From positions 1 to 48,596 of the forward strand of contig DIUC01000065.1 of NCBI GenBank assembly GCA_002435785.1: 48,596 bases of DNA, read 5' to 3'. Shown here piece by piece: positions 1 through 9,300 of this stretch. The notes below the pieces were generated by a model that saw nothing but the letters and a program-made list of their open reading frames with translations, searched no databases and had not been told where the DNA came from. Numbering within the stretch: position 1 is the stretch's first letter; every line of letters starts with the position of its first letter. This DNA is from Saprospiraceae bacterium UBA6168 (lineage in GTDB: Bacteria; Bacteroidota; Bacteroidia; Chitinophagales; Saprospiraceae). The position numbers were made by a program, and so were the translations under genes.

Positions 1-187
1 TTCAAGTCGCTTTTGTCATTGCCGTCGGCAAACTGCGGCGTCATGTGTGAAGTTCTGTCGTGACTTGCCCTCGTGACGTCGCAGGTTGCCTGCGGCAATG
101 ACAAAGCGACAAAAAGCGGCGCAGCGTTTGGCGTAAACCACGGCGGCCATCGTGAGCTGCGGTTTGCCTGCGGCAATGACAAAAGCG
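1..187. repeat. Left palindromic repeat array (cut by window edge)
   Basis: This array holds one degenerate inverted copy (about 12-45) and two forward copies of a short palindrome. The forward cores are at 80-94 (CGCAGG-TTG-CCTGCG, a 6-bp stem with a 3-nt loop) and 158-172 (a variant). Bases 33-187 are identical, base for base, to 691-845. The match ends at 187, where unique sequence leading to the GIY-YIG gene begins. Outside 33 the similarity decays quickly. The array probably continues left of the window, which cannot be seen. Confidence 0.9.
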
Positions 188-247
188 GCATGGGACTAAA
201 AAAAAGGGCAAAGACCACAAACTGGGGAATTTTTAAACTGAACTACT

Positions 248-616
248 ATGGCGAAAACTTACAACTTCTGGGTGTACATCACGACCAATCCAAGGAAAAC
301 GGTATTGTATGCTGGCATGACCAATAACTTGACCCGGCGATTGGTGGAGCATTATCAAAACAAGGGGAACAAGGACAGTTTTGCGGGCAAGTATTTTTGT
401 TTCAATTTGGTCTGGTTTGAATGGCACCAATACGTTTATAATGCCATTGTTAAAGAGAAGCAGATAAAGGAAATGACAAGGGAGCAAAAAGAAGCTTTGA
501 TTGCAGAGATAAATCCGACTTGGCGTTTTTTAAGTGAAGATATTTGCGGGATGTGGCCTCCGAATTCGGAGTTGTTGGAGGCACTTGGGAAAGAGGAGCA
601 TGAGGATGGGGTTTAG
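248..616 (+). CDS. Small GIY-YIG nuclease-domain protein nested in repeat arrays
   Basis: This 122-residue, single-domain GIY-YIG protein resembles the UPF0213/UvrC-N-terminal-like group. The GIY element is V9-Y10-I11 and the YIG element is Y21-A22-G23. They are followed by TNNLTRRLVEH (residues 25-35, with the conserved arginines 30/31 and His35) and the KEKQIK segment holding Glu70, the expected metal-binding glutamate. All family hallmarks are present, so it is probably an active nuclease. There is no DNA-binding extension, only about 35 extra C-terminal residues. The gene starts 60 bp after one repeat array ends, and its stop lies about 8 bp before the next array begins. The ATG at 248 leaves the normal few residues before GIY. 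Small stand-alone GIY-YIG proteins are common in Bacteroidota, but their role is mostly unknown. Association with the repeats is seen; a functional link is inferred. Confidence 0.9.
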   Translation: MAKTYNFWVYITTNPRKTVLYAGMTNNLTRRLVEHYQNKGNKDSFAGKYFCFNLVWFEWHQYVYNAIVKEKQIKEMTREQKEALIAEINPTWRFLSEDICGMWPPNSELLEALGKEEHEDGV

Positions 617-624
617 CAGTCCCC

Positions 625-1160
625 TTGTCATTGCCGCAGGCAACCTGCGGCGTCATGTGTGTTCGCCGCTTTGTCATTGCCGCAGGCAACCTGCGGCGTC
701 ATGTGTGAAGTTCTGTCGTGACTTGCCCTCGTGACGTCGCAGGTTGCCTGCGGCAATGACAAAGCGACAAAAAGCGGCGCAGCGTTTGGCGTAAACCACG
801 GCGGCCATCGTGAGCTGCGGTTTGCCTGCGGCAATGACAAAAGCGACAAAAAGGACGCACAGCGGGGCGTAAACCACGGCGGCCCTTTTGGCGTTGCAGG
901 TTGCCTGCGGCAATGACAAAAGCGACAAAAAGGACGCACAGCGGGGCGTAAACCACGGCGGCCCTCGTGACGTCGCAGGTTGCCTGCGGCAATGACAAAA
1001 ACGACAAAAAGGACGCACAGCGGGGCGTAAACCACGGCGGCCCTCGTGACGTCGCAGGTTGCCTGCGGCAATGACAAAGCGACAAAAAGCGGCGCAGCGT
1101 GTGGCGTAAACCACGTCGACCCTTGTGGCGTTGCGGTTTGCCTACGGCAATGACAAAAAG
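625..1160. repeat. Right palindromic repeat array with 79-bp tandem units
   Basis: Two copies lie in the inverted orientation (cores at 635-649 and 681-695, 46 bp apart). They meet, head to head, six forward copies whose 15-nt cores start at 738, 816, 895, 974, 1053 and 1132. The spacing is therefore 78-79 bp. Perfect cores read CGCAGG-TTG-CCTGCG; variants (816, 1132) have TGCGG-TTTG. Each core is followed by GGCAATGACAAA and then by a conserved filler containing GCGTAAACCACG. Filler and core are both repeated, so this is not a CRISPR. Bases 691-845 duplicate 33-187 exactly. Confidence 0.92.
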
Positions 1161-1309
1161 GACATAGGCAACTTAGAAAAACTGATTGGATAAGTTCGGA
1201 AACACGCTCATACGAGCTTCAAGCCAGGATACTTGCACCGCTGTTGGATAGAGCAACTGCTTTCGTTTTTTCTTTCCGCAGAATTTACAGATTACCCCCC
1301 GCCGTCACC

Positions 1310-1483
1310 CTACCTATCAATCCACTCCGTGTTCTCGTGTACCTGCATCGGCCCGCAGCCTACTTTTTGCAAGAGGAACAACAAGAGGATAGCGCCAATG
1401 ACATAAAGTAGCCAATTGGGTTTATTGGATGGTGGTGGGCCGCTTGGCGGATGGACTGGCTGGTGGTGTTGTGGTGTGGACAT
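1310..1483 (-). CDS. One-helix membrane micro-protein (57 aa)
   Basis: This short open frame reads from the ATG at 1483 to the TAG at 1310. The first 23 residues are polar and rich in His and Pro (PQHHQPVHPPSGPPPSNKP). One hydrophobic helix follows (NWLLYVIGAILLLFLLQKVG, residues about 23-42), then a short polar tail with CGPMQ and an end at EWIDR. The layout, a soluble proline-rich head plus one membrane anchor, is typical of real small membrane proteins and unlikely by chance. A TATATTCG stretch just upstream could be a promoter element. I do not recognise a family. It lies between the repeat array and the haloperoxidase-like gene, downstream of and on the same strand as the latter. Confidence 0.5.
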   Translation of the reverse strand: MSTPQHHQPVHPPSGPPPSNKPNWLLYVIGAILLLFLLQKVGCGPMQVHENTEWIDR

Positions 1484-1554
1484 GTTGCGAATATAGCAGG
1501 TTTGCCACTACTTGGGGTAATTTGAAAAATTGGTGAACCCTCCCTTCGGTGCGC

Positions 1555-1604
1555 CCTCAACCCTCAAACCCTCAAACCCTCAAACCCTCACTCCCTCAAA
1601 CCCT
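1555..1604. repeat. CCCTCAAA octamer tandem repeat
   Basis: About six copies of CCCTCAAA (some imperfect) run up to and just into the 3' end of the haloperoxidase-like gene, whose stop is at 1603-1605. A degenerate version on the other strand (TTGAGGG-like units) follows the gene ending at 12948. This is a simple-sequence intergenic repeat. Confidence 0.8.
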
Positions 1605-2985
1605 ACTTCTTAAAAGGCATCCCATTCACCGCCCGCCCGACTTGGTAGCCCATGCGGAGGCCCTCGTCCGCATCCATGCGGAAGTGGACACCGAGGGGAA
1701 TGCGGGAGTAGGCGTTTTCTTCCGCCATTTCATAAAAGTTGTTGAAGCTGCGGGGATTCCCAAAGAATTCCGTGCGGTCTTCGTGGGTGTGGTCGGTCAT
1801 GCTGTAGTTATAGCCGAAGATGTTGGACAAGGTTTCGGCGGCGGCGGCCCCAAAAGTGGAATGGCCGGAAGGGTAGGCCGGAAAACTGGGGGTGGTGGTC
1901 AGGTAATGGACCTGCCAATTTGGGTCAATGTTTCGCCGAATATAGCTCACCGGGCGCTCCACGTTATAGACGTATTTGGAGTGCCAGCAGGCTACGCTGG
2001 CGTCGTTGAGGGCGATGGACACTTTGGCGAGGGAATAGAGGGCCATTTCAAGGTTGGCGTCTTCTTTCTCCAGCACTTGGTTGGTGATGGAAATCCAGCG
2101 GGCAGCCGGGCTAAGGGACAATCCTACGACGTCATCGCTCCAAAACTGCGCAATCCATTTTTGGTCAAAGTCCAGCTCGTTCACGATGAGGTAAACCGCC
2201 TGCGCTTGGTTGAAAAACAAGGAATTGGGGGATTCGCTGAAGGCAATGGGGGGCTTGGCCAATTTGTCGCCCTGTTTGATGGCAAAGGTGCGAGCTTGGC
2301 CCCAGTAGGGGAAAAGGGCTTTCGCAAAGTCGGGTGCCGTGGGCTGCCACAGGCCAGGGCCTTGTGGAGGGATGTAGGAGCTTGGCCGGGGATTCAGGTA
2401 TGCATCGTGGCCAAACGGGTCGGTCTTCGACCAGGCCCAAATGGCTTCCGCCACTTCATTGCCCCGTTGCTGGGAGCGCTCGAAAAGGTCGTTGCCCACC
2501 TTTGCCCGAAAGGTTTCATTGAAGTTTTCCTCCAAGGCCAAGACTTGGAATTGGAGGTTGGCCTGTTGCGAAGCCATCAGGATATTGCCGGGCAGGAAAT
2601 GCTTGAAGAGGTTGGCGTACACCGAGTTGACCACCGTGGGCCAATGGTAGGCCTTTGAATAGTCGCCTGCTTCCATATCGAGGCCGGGGAACAAGCCTTC
2701 CAGCGACTTGTAGCCGGGCATGCTTATCATGGCCGCCTCGTAGGCACCGAGGTTGATATAAGCCAATGCACGGGGGCTCGGCCCAGGGCGGAACCCTTGG
2801 GCGTAGCGGTCGAGTTCGAGGTAGAGCTTCATCCATGCGAGCGGCACCTCGGCGTCCTCGTTGGCGGCCAAGTTTTCTTTTTTCGTGATGATGTTGTCGT
2901 CGTTTTGGCAAGCAGGAAGGAGCAGCACCAAAAGGATGGCAATAGCGGCGAATTTGCCGAAGGCGGAAAGCATTGATTTGTTCAT
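1603..2985 (-). CDS. PAP2/vanadium-dependent haloperoxidase-family lipoprotein
   Basis: This 460-residue lipoprotein has an N-terminal hydrophobic segment ending in a lipobox (LLLPAC, Cys26). It should be anchored in an envelope membrane, facing the periplasm or the surface. The C-terminal domain has the three signatures of the PAP2/haloperoxidase superfamily, all intact: K-x6-RP (Lys337, Arg344-Pro345), PSGH (residues 372-375, His375) and SR-x5-H-x3-D (Ser427-Arg428, His434). These residues bind phosphate or vanadate and supply the catalytic histidines. The long helical N-terminal half and total length match bacterial vanadium-haloperoxidase-like proteins more than short PAP2 phosphatases. 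Whether it is a phosphatase or a haloperoxidase cannot be decided from sequence alone. It is transcribed away from the SprB-repeat gene, and a TATTTTTG box lies about 35 bp upstream of its ATG. Confidence 0.9.
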   Translation of the reverse strand: MNKSMLSAFGKFAAIAILLVLLLPACQNDDNIITKKENLAANEDAEVPLAWMKLYLELDRYAQGFRPGPSPRALAYINLGAYEAAMISMPGYKSLEGLFPGLDMEAGDYSKAYHWPTVVNSVYANLFKHFLPGNILMASQQANLQFQVLALEENFNETFRAKVGNDLFERSQQRGNEVAEAIWAWSKTDPFGHDAYLNPRPSSYIPPQGPGLWQPTAPDFAKALFPYWGQARTFAIKQGDKLAKPPIAFSESPNSLFFNQAQAVYLIVNELDFDQKWIAQFWSDDVVGLSLSPAARWISITNQVLEKEDANLEMALYSLAKVSIALNDASVACWHSKYVYNVERPVSYIRRNIDPNWQVHYLTTTPSFPAYPSGHSTFGAAAAETLSNIFGYNYSMTDHTHEDRTEFFGNPRSFNNFYEMAEENAYSRIPLGVHFRMDADEGLRMGYQVGRAVNGMPFKK

Positions 2986-3020
2986 AGGTCTGTTGTTGTG
3001 CTAAGTGCGGTTGAGTTTGG

Positions 3021-3028
3021 CAAAAATA
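3021..3028 (-). promoter_or_regulatory. Candidate -7 box (TATTTTTG) for the haloperoxidase-like gene
   Basis: On the minus strand the sequence reads TATTTTTG, matching TAnnTTTG, about 35 nt before the ATG at 2985. I found no clear -33 TTTG at the right distance, so support is from the -7 match only. Confidence 0.4.
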
Positions 3029-3126
3029 ACCTAAATTCAATGGAAAACGGGGTGTTAAAGTCCTTTTAATAGTTTGCTCCAAGAAATACCGACATACTGG
3101 TATCCAGAAAGCCTACCAATTTTTTA

Positions 3127-3134
3127 TACCTTTG
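3127..3134 (+). promoter_or_regulatory. Candidate -7 box (TACCTTTG) for the SprB-repeat gene
   Basis: TACCTTTG matches TAnnTTTG but lies about 255 bp before the ATG at 3389, which would give a long leader. No good -33 element is visible. Treat as tentative. Confidence 0.3.
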
Positions 3135-3388
3135 TGACTGCTGATTGACGGCAATCCCACCTGAACAATGAACACCCGATTTGTTCCCTCGTGAACAAAA
3201 GCGGACTATTTCTGACACAAGGCGAAGCAAAACTTTGAAGCGATTTGTGCTGCGCAAATGGTTGTGAAACAACGATTTAGCCAAAATCCAACTGCTCCAA
3301 GCGCTTCCTGCCTTCCACACCTAATACTTCCCACACCACCCAGACGCAACCATTTTTTGTGAACAATCTACACTTTTGAACCACCAGT

Positions 3389-6300
3389 ATGACCTTTTTT
3401 ACCCGAAGTCTTTTTTTGCTTTCTGCCAGTCTGTTTACCAGCGTCAGTGCTGTTGTTGCGGAGAACCAACCCCCCATATTGCCCAACCCATCCCCTTGCG
3501 GCCTTGGCCTTTTCATTACGGAAGCGGGTTGTGGACCCGCCAATGAGTTTCAGGTGGACGTGGCCAACGCCCCCGGTACCAGCCTTGGCACCGACGTTTA
3601 CCTTCGGGAACTCCGCATGGTGATCCGTCACGAATGGGCTGCCGACCTCGACATTTACCTCAAATCTCCCGCAGGGGTCATGGTGGAAGTCACGACCGAC
3701 AATGGAAGCTCCGGCGACCATTATGGCAACCCCAATGACGGGACTTGCAGCCAATACACCACGTTTCGAGCGCATACCACTGCGGGGGCTTGCAACCTGT
3801 TAAATGTTACGCAAGGAACCGCCCCCTTCATCGGTGCCTATTTGCCGGAGGGCAACTTCAGCGACTTCAACGATGGCAGCTCGCCCCTCGGCCTCTGGAC
3901 GCTCATGGTTTGCGACGATGGCGCTGGCAATTTGGGACATTTGGAGTTCGTGGAATTGGTCTTTGAGAGCACGGCTTGCCTACCGCCCACACAGGTCACG
4001 GTGGTGAATGCTGACTCCACCTCGGCAAAATTGACCTGGGTAACCGGCTCGACTTGCAACAATGTGGTGTTTGAGTTTGGCCCTGTGGGTTTTGTGCCGG
4101 GCACGGATGGCCAGCCCGGCGTTGGTGGCACGGTCAGCCTCGGCAATTGCCCGATGTACGTGCTTCCCGGCCTTGCCCCCAATACCACTTATGATGTTTA
4201 CCTGCGGGAAAACTGCGGCGCAGGCAACTACTCCATCAATTCCTGTCCGGTGAGGGTCACCACGTCCTGCTCGCCACCACCCGCCACCATCGTCGAAAAC
4301 TTCAACAACCAAGCGCTCTGCGAACAATTGTGTGGAATTGTCTGCCCCATTGTTGGACCATTTCGGAATGCTTCCAATGATAATTTTGATTGGTTGGTCA
4401 ACAACGACACCACCGTCACCGAAAACACCGGGCCTCCCGGCGACAACCCCGGCGGAGGCAATTACGCCTATCTGGAAGCCTCCGGCAATGCCTGCACCAA
4501 TGGCCGCCGTGCCGTGCTGGTATCCAACTGCATTCAGGTGGTGGCCAATGCCGACTCCTGCGACATGTCCTTCGATTACCATTTTTTCGGGGTGCATATC
4601 AGCGGCATGGCCTTGGAAGTGAGCGTAAACGGCGGGACGACCTGGACGACCCTCTGGAATGCCTCCGGCAACAAGGGCAACAAATGGCACCGAAAGTTCA
4701 TTGACCTCGATGGCTATCACGGCATGACGGTGCAGTTCAGGTTCGTGGGAAGGGGTGGCAACGGCAAGTTTGGCGACCTCGCCCTCGACAATATTGCCTT
4801 CTACGGCTCCATTGACCTTGGCTTTCCCGATTTCGTCTATTACCTCGATGCCGATGGCGACGGCTACGGCAACCCCGACTTTTTCATCGCTTCCTGTCAG
4901 CCCGCATCCTTCCCCGGCTACGTGCCAAATGCCGACGACTGCAACGACCAGGACTTCTTCCAAAACCCCGGAGAAATGGAAATTCTCTGCGATGATTTCG
5001 ACTCCAATTGCAATGGCTTTGATGATGAATATTTTGTGGAGCCAGTGACCACGGTGAGCAGCGTGATATGCAGCGGCGAGCCTGGTTTTGTAGCTGCGCA
5101 ACCTGTCAATTTCGGGGAAATAAACTGGTACGCAACGCTCACCGGAGGCAGCCCGGTCGGGGTGGGGGATACCTTGTACCCAAGTCCCGTATTGTTAGTC
5201 AACAACGGCTTGGACACTTTGGAGCTTGTTTTTTACGCAGAAGAAAACACGGTGGCGGGCTGTGTGTCGAATGAACGCACCGTGGCTACCATCACCATTT
5301 TGCCAAGCCCCATGCTCGCCACCTCCGATACCCCCGGCAACTGCGCTGGCAAGGCATTTGACCTGAGCACCATCAACGTTTCCGATGCCAGCGGCCTCAA
5401 TGGAAGCCTTTCCTTCTACGACCAATTGCCCTTCAATCCCGGCGCTGAAGTTGGCCCGGTGGTCATGCCGACTTCCAACACCAACTACTATATTGTCTCG
5501 GAGGCCACCAATGGTTGCCGGGACACGTTGACGGTGGCCTACACCGTGCAGCCCGGCCCCATTGCGAACATCCCCGATGTCCCGACGCTCTGCCGCAATT
5601 CCACCAAAACGATTTCCGTGCAGAACTTGGGCAATGGAACCCCGCCCCTGCAATACCTTTGGAACAATGGGCAAACAACCTCCTCGATTTCCATTTTCAG
5701 CGACAACAACCTCGGCACGGTGAACACCTATGCCGTCACCATCAGCGATGCTGGCGGCTGCACCAGTGCCGATACCCTGGCCGTGACCACCATCATCAAC
5801 ATCAGCCAAATCCTCACTTCCAGCACCCCGGTCACCACCTGCAATGGCAGCGATGGCACCATCAACCTGACCCCATTGGACGGGACGTCCCCTTTCACTT
5901 ACCAATGGGATGGGCCGCCCATTCCGAGCCAACCGGGCGGCTTGATGTTGACGGGATTGGCGCAAGGTTCCTACGCTTTCACGGTCACGGACGGCTCGCC
6001 AGAGCAATGCCGGGTGGTCGTGCCGGTGGTCGTGGTGAACGGCCCTGCCGCCAGCGTGGAGGTGGGCAATGTGCAGCCAGTCAGTTGCCACGGCGGCAGC
6101 GATGGCTGCATTGAACTCGACATCATCGGAGGGCCCAACACGACGGTGGCTTGGAGCAACGGCATGAGCGGGGCGAGCGTTTGCGGACTTGCTGCTGGCG
6201 ATTACACGGCCACCGTCACGGAAGGCAGTTGCCAAAACATCATCTCCATTCCGGTCGGCCAACCTGAGGCACTTTTAGTGAAACCAGATACCAAGCACGT

Positions 6301-9300
6301 CCGGTGTTTTGGGGGCAATGATGGGGAGGTTAGGCTGACTATTTTCGGCGGAACGCCGCCCATGAGCTTTCTTTGGAGCACCAATTCCACTGCATCCTTT
6401 ATTTCCAACCTTTCCGCAGGGTTTTACGACCTCACCGTTACCGACGCCAATGACTGTTCGGTGGTGCTTACGCAAATACCCGTGGTGCAACCGACGCCGA
6501 TTTCCTTGCCCTCGTTTGGTTTTCAGCAGCCCACCTGTTTCGGCAGGAGCGATGGCAGCATCAGCGTTGCGGCGAGTGGGGGAGTGCCGCCCTACGCCTA
6601 TTCCTGGAGCAATGGGGGCATGGGGGCTTCGCTGTCCAATATTGCCGCAGGCAGCTACACCGTCCAAATCAGGGACCAGAACAATTGCACCTTTAGCCAA
6701 ACCTTCAACCTCACCCAGCCGCAGCCTTTGGTCATCACCCCATTGGATGTCCACCCGCCCGACTGTGCAGGGCAAACGTCCGGCAATATTGACATCAGCA
6801 TTGTTGGCGGAAGCGGCAATTACAGCTTTGCTTGGAGCAATGGTTCCGCTTCGCAAAACCTCACCGGGATAGGCAATGGCAGCTATTCTGTCACCGTGGC
6901 CGATGGGTTTGGCTGCACAACATCATCCTCGTTTGGCCCCATTGCCTCACCGGAAGCGTTGACGGCAGGCATTAGCCAAGCAGCACCGTTTTGCATAGGA
7001 AGGGATGAGAACTGCTTGACCGCTTTTGTGGCAAGTGGCGGGCAGCCGCCGTTTTCGTTCAACTGGAACACCGACGACTCCGGGACGCAGCTTTGTGGGC
7101 TATCGTCTGGCCATTACACGGTGACCATCACCGATGCCAATGGTTGCGAGAGCATCCATTCCACTGAAATAGACTCGGTGCAGGTGCTTACCATTGGCTT
7201 TCAAGCTTTCCCGCCCCTATGTCATGGGCAGACCGGACAATTGGCCATCACGGTCACGGGCGGCACGGAGCCTTACCAAGTGGTCTGGAGTGATGGGCAA
7301 ACGGGGCTGGTCGCCTCCAATCTGCTGGCGCAAAACCATGCGGCCACCATCACCGACGCTGCGGGATGCGTCAACAACCTTGGTATCATCCCACTTTCCG
7401 AGCCTCCAGTGCTTGGAGTGGTGTTGGACAATGTCGAGGACATCGCCTGCTTCAACGGCAATGAGGGAACGATTCAAATCACGTCCAACGGCGGCACCAT
7501 GCCCTACCATTACCTATGGTCGCACGGTGCCACCAACGAGGATGTGTCTGGTCTCGCAGAAGGGATTTATGGCGTGACCATCACCGACCACAACCATTGT
7601 ACCACCACTTTGGAAAACATAGCCGTGGAGGCCCCTGCACGGCTGGTGCCTTCTTCGAGCCTTGGCGTGCCAGTCGGCAACTGCCAATCTGTGCTGGTGG
7701 AGAATGTTTGCGTCAGCGTAAACGGCGGGGTGGCGCCCTTCCAGTTTTTATGGGATACCGGCGACTCTACCAACTGCCTCAACAATCCGCTCTCCGGCGA
7801 CTACCATGTGACGATTACGGATGCTGCTGGTTGTACCATCGAATTTATGTCCGTGAAAGTGCCGGTCGAATACACCGCTGTCACGGTTCAGCAGGTAGCA
7901 ACTGGCGATGAGGTCATCTGTTTTGGCGGTGCTGACGGGCAACTCAGCGTGGCCATTCAAGGTGGTAATGGCCCATTTCAATACAATTGGAGCAATAGCC
8001 TGCATGGTGTTTCTGCTGGCCAAACCTTGGTGAACCCCAACCTTCCGGTGGGCCAATACAGTGTCACCATTACCGACAACTCGGGGTGTACCGCTGTTTC
8101 GTCCAACATGCCCATCTCTACTTTTGGGGCAATAATCCCCGCTATTGTTGGCAGTCAAGTGCAGCATGTGCGATGCAAAGGGGGGGCTGATGGGGCTATC
8201 CCACTATTAGTTAGTGGTGGCCTCCTGCCTTATAGCTTCCATTGGGTAAATGGGTCTGGAACCCTCATTTCCACCGAACAGCAACCCAGCGGATTGATGG
8301 CTGGTGGGTATTTCGTCACCATTACCGACCAGCTTGGTTGCACGGCGCAAGCCAACACGACGGTTTTTGAGCCAGCGACCCAATTTGCCCTAAACCCCGC
8401 CCTTGTTCAAAACGTGGCTTGTTACGGTGGAACAGATGGCAGTGTGCTGGTCCTGCCATCGGGTGGCGAATTGCCTTACCAGTACCATTGGAGCAACATG
8501 GCCGTCGAGCAAGGCATTTCTAACTTGGCAGCGGGCGTCTATAACGTCACCGTCACCGACGACAATGGCTGCGAGCTAACCGACATGTTCGTGGTCGGTG
8601 GCCCAGACGCACCCATCTCCGTGAAAGTGCTGAACACTGGTGACGTTACCTGCTTTGGCGACAGCGATGGCTATATTAACATTGCCGTCTTTGGCGGAAC
8701 GCCCGGCTATGTTTTTAATTGGAACAACATTTCGGCGGTGCAAAACTTGGCCAATGCGCCCGCTGGGGAATATACGCTCTCGATTTTTGACAGCAATGGG
8801 TGTCCGTTCACTGGCCAATTCAGCATCGGCTCGCCACAGCCACTGCAAATCAGCGTAAGTGCCATCAACCAGACCCAATCGGTGCCACCAAACGGCTCGG
8901 CCACCGCCAATGCTTCGGGGGGTACGCCGCCTATTCAATACGCTTGGAGCAATGGCATGACTGGTGAAACCATCACCGGCCTGTCAATGGGCCATTATGG
9001 GGTGACTGCCACGGATGCCAATGGCTGCGAAATAACGGATTGGGCTTTTGTGGATTTTGTTTCCAAAACAGTTGATTATCAAGCTGTTGCACCGTTCATC
9101 CTGTTCCCAAACCCGACTAATGGGGCTGCCGCTTTGAAAGGACATTTCAATGCTGCCACTAAAGTTGACCTTCAGGTTTTTAATGCAATGGGCCAACTTG
9201 TTTTGATGAAAAACGATGCACTGCCCCACAATGGGGAACTTGATTTTGACCTCCAACATCAGCCGCCGGGCCTCTACCAAGTGGTGGTGCTTGGAGCGGA

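Larger units (their letters stand above)
2986..3388. other. Divergent intergenic region, 403 bp
   Basis: This stretch lies between two divergent genes. I see no convincing gene in it. It holds candidate Bacteroidota -7 boxes for both directions (3021-3028 on the minus strand, 3127-3134 on the plus strand) and otherwise unremarkable sequence. Confidence 0.6.

Noticed and set aside
628..1114. Three overlapping long open frames on the minus strand across the right repeat array
   Set aside because: The 79-bp unit has no stop in any minus-strand frame, so all three frames stay open by simple repetition. The products are Cys/Arg-rich and repetitive, with no sign of coding selection.
625..1160. CRISPR array
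   Set aside because: The stretches between palindromes are themselves repeats of one another rather than unique spacers, and no cas genes are nearby.
1549..2658. 369-codon plus-strand frame opposite the haloperoxidase-like gene
   Set aside because: It is the antisense shadow of a gene with three intact catalytic motifs and a lipobox. Its own product matches nothing recognisable and begins in a simple repeat.
3980..6262. Long minus-strand frames (355 and 373 codons) opposite the SprB-repeat gene
   Set aside because: They are mirror frames caused by biased codon use on the plus strand. They lack plausible starts and known domains.
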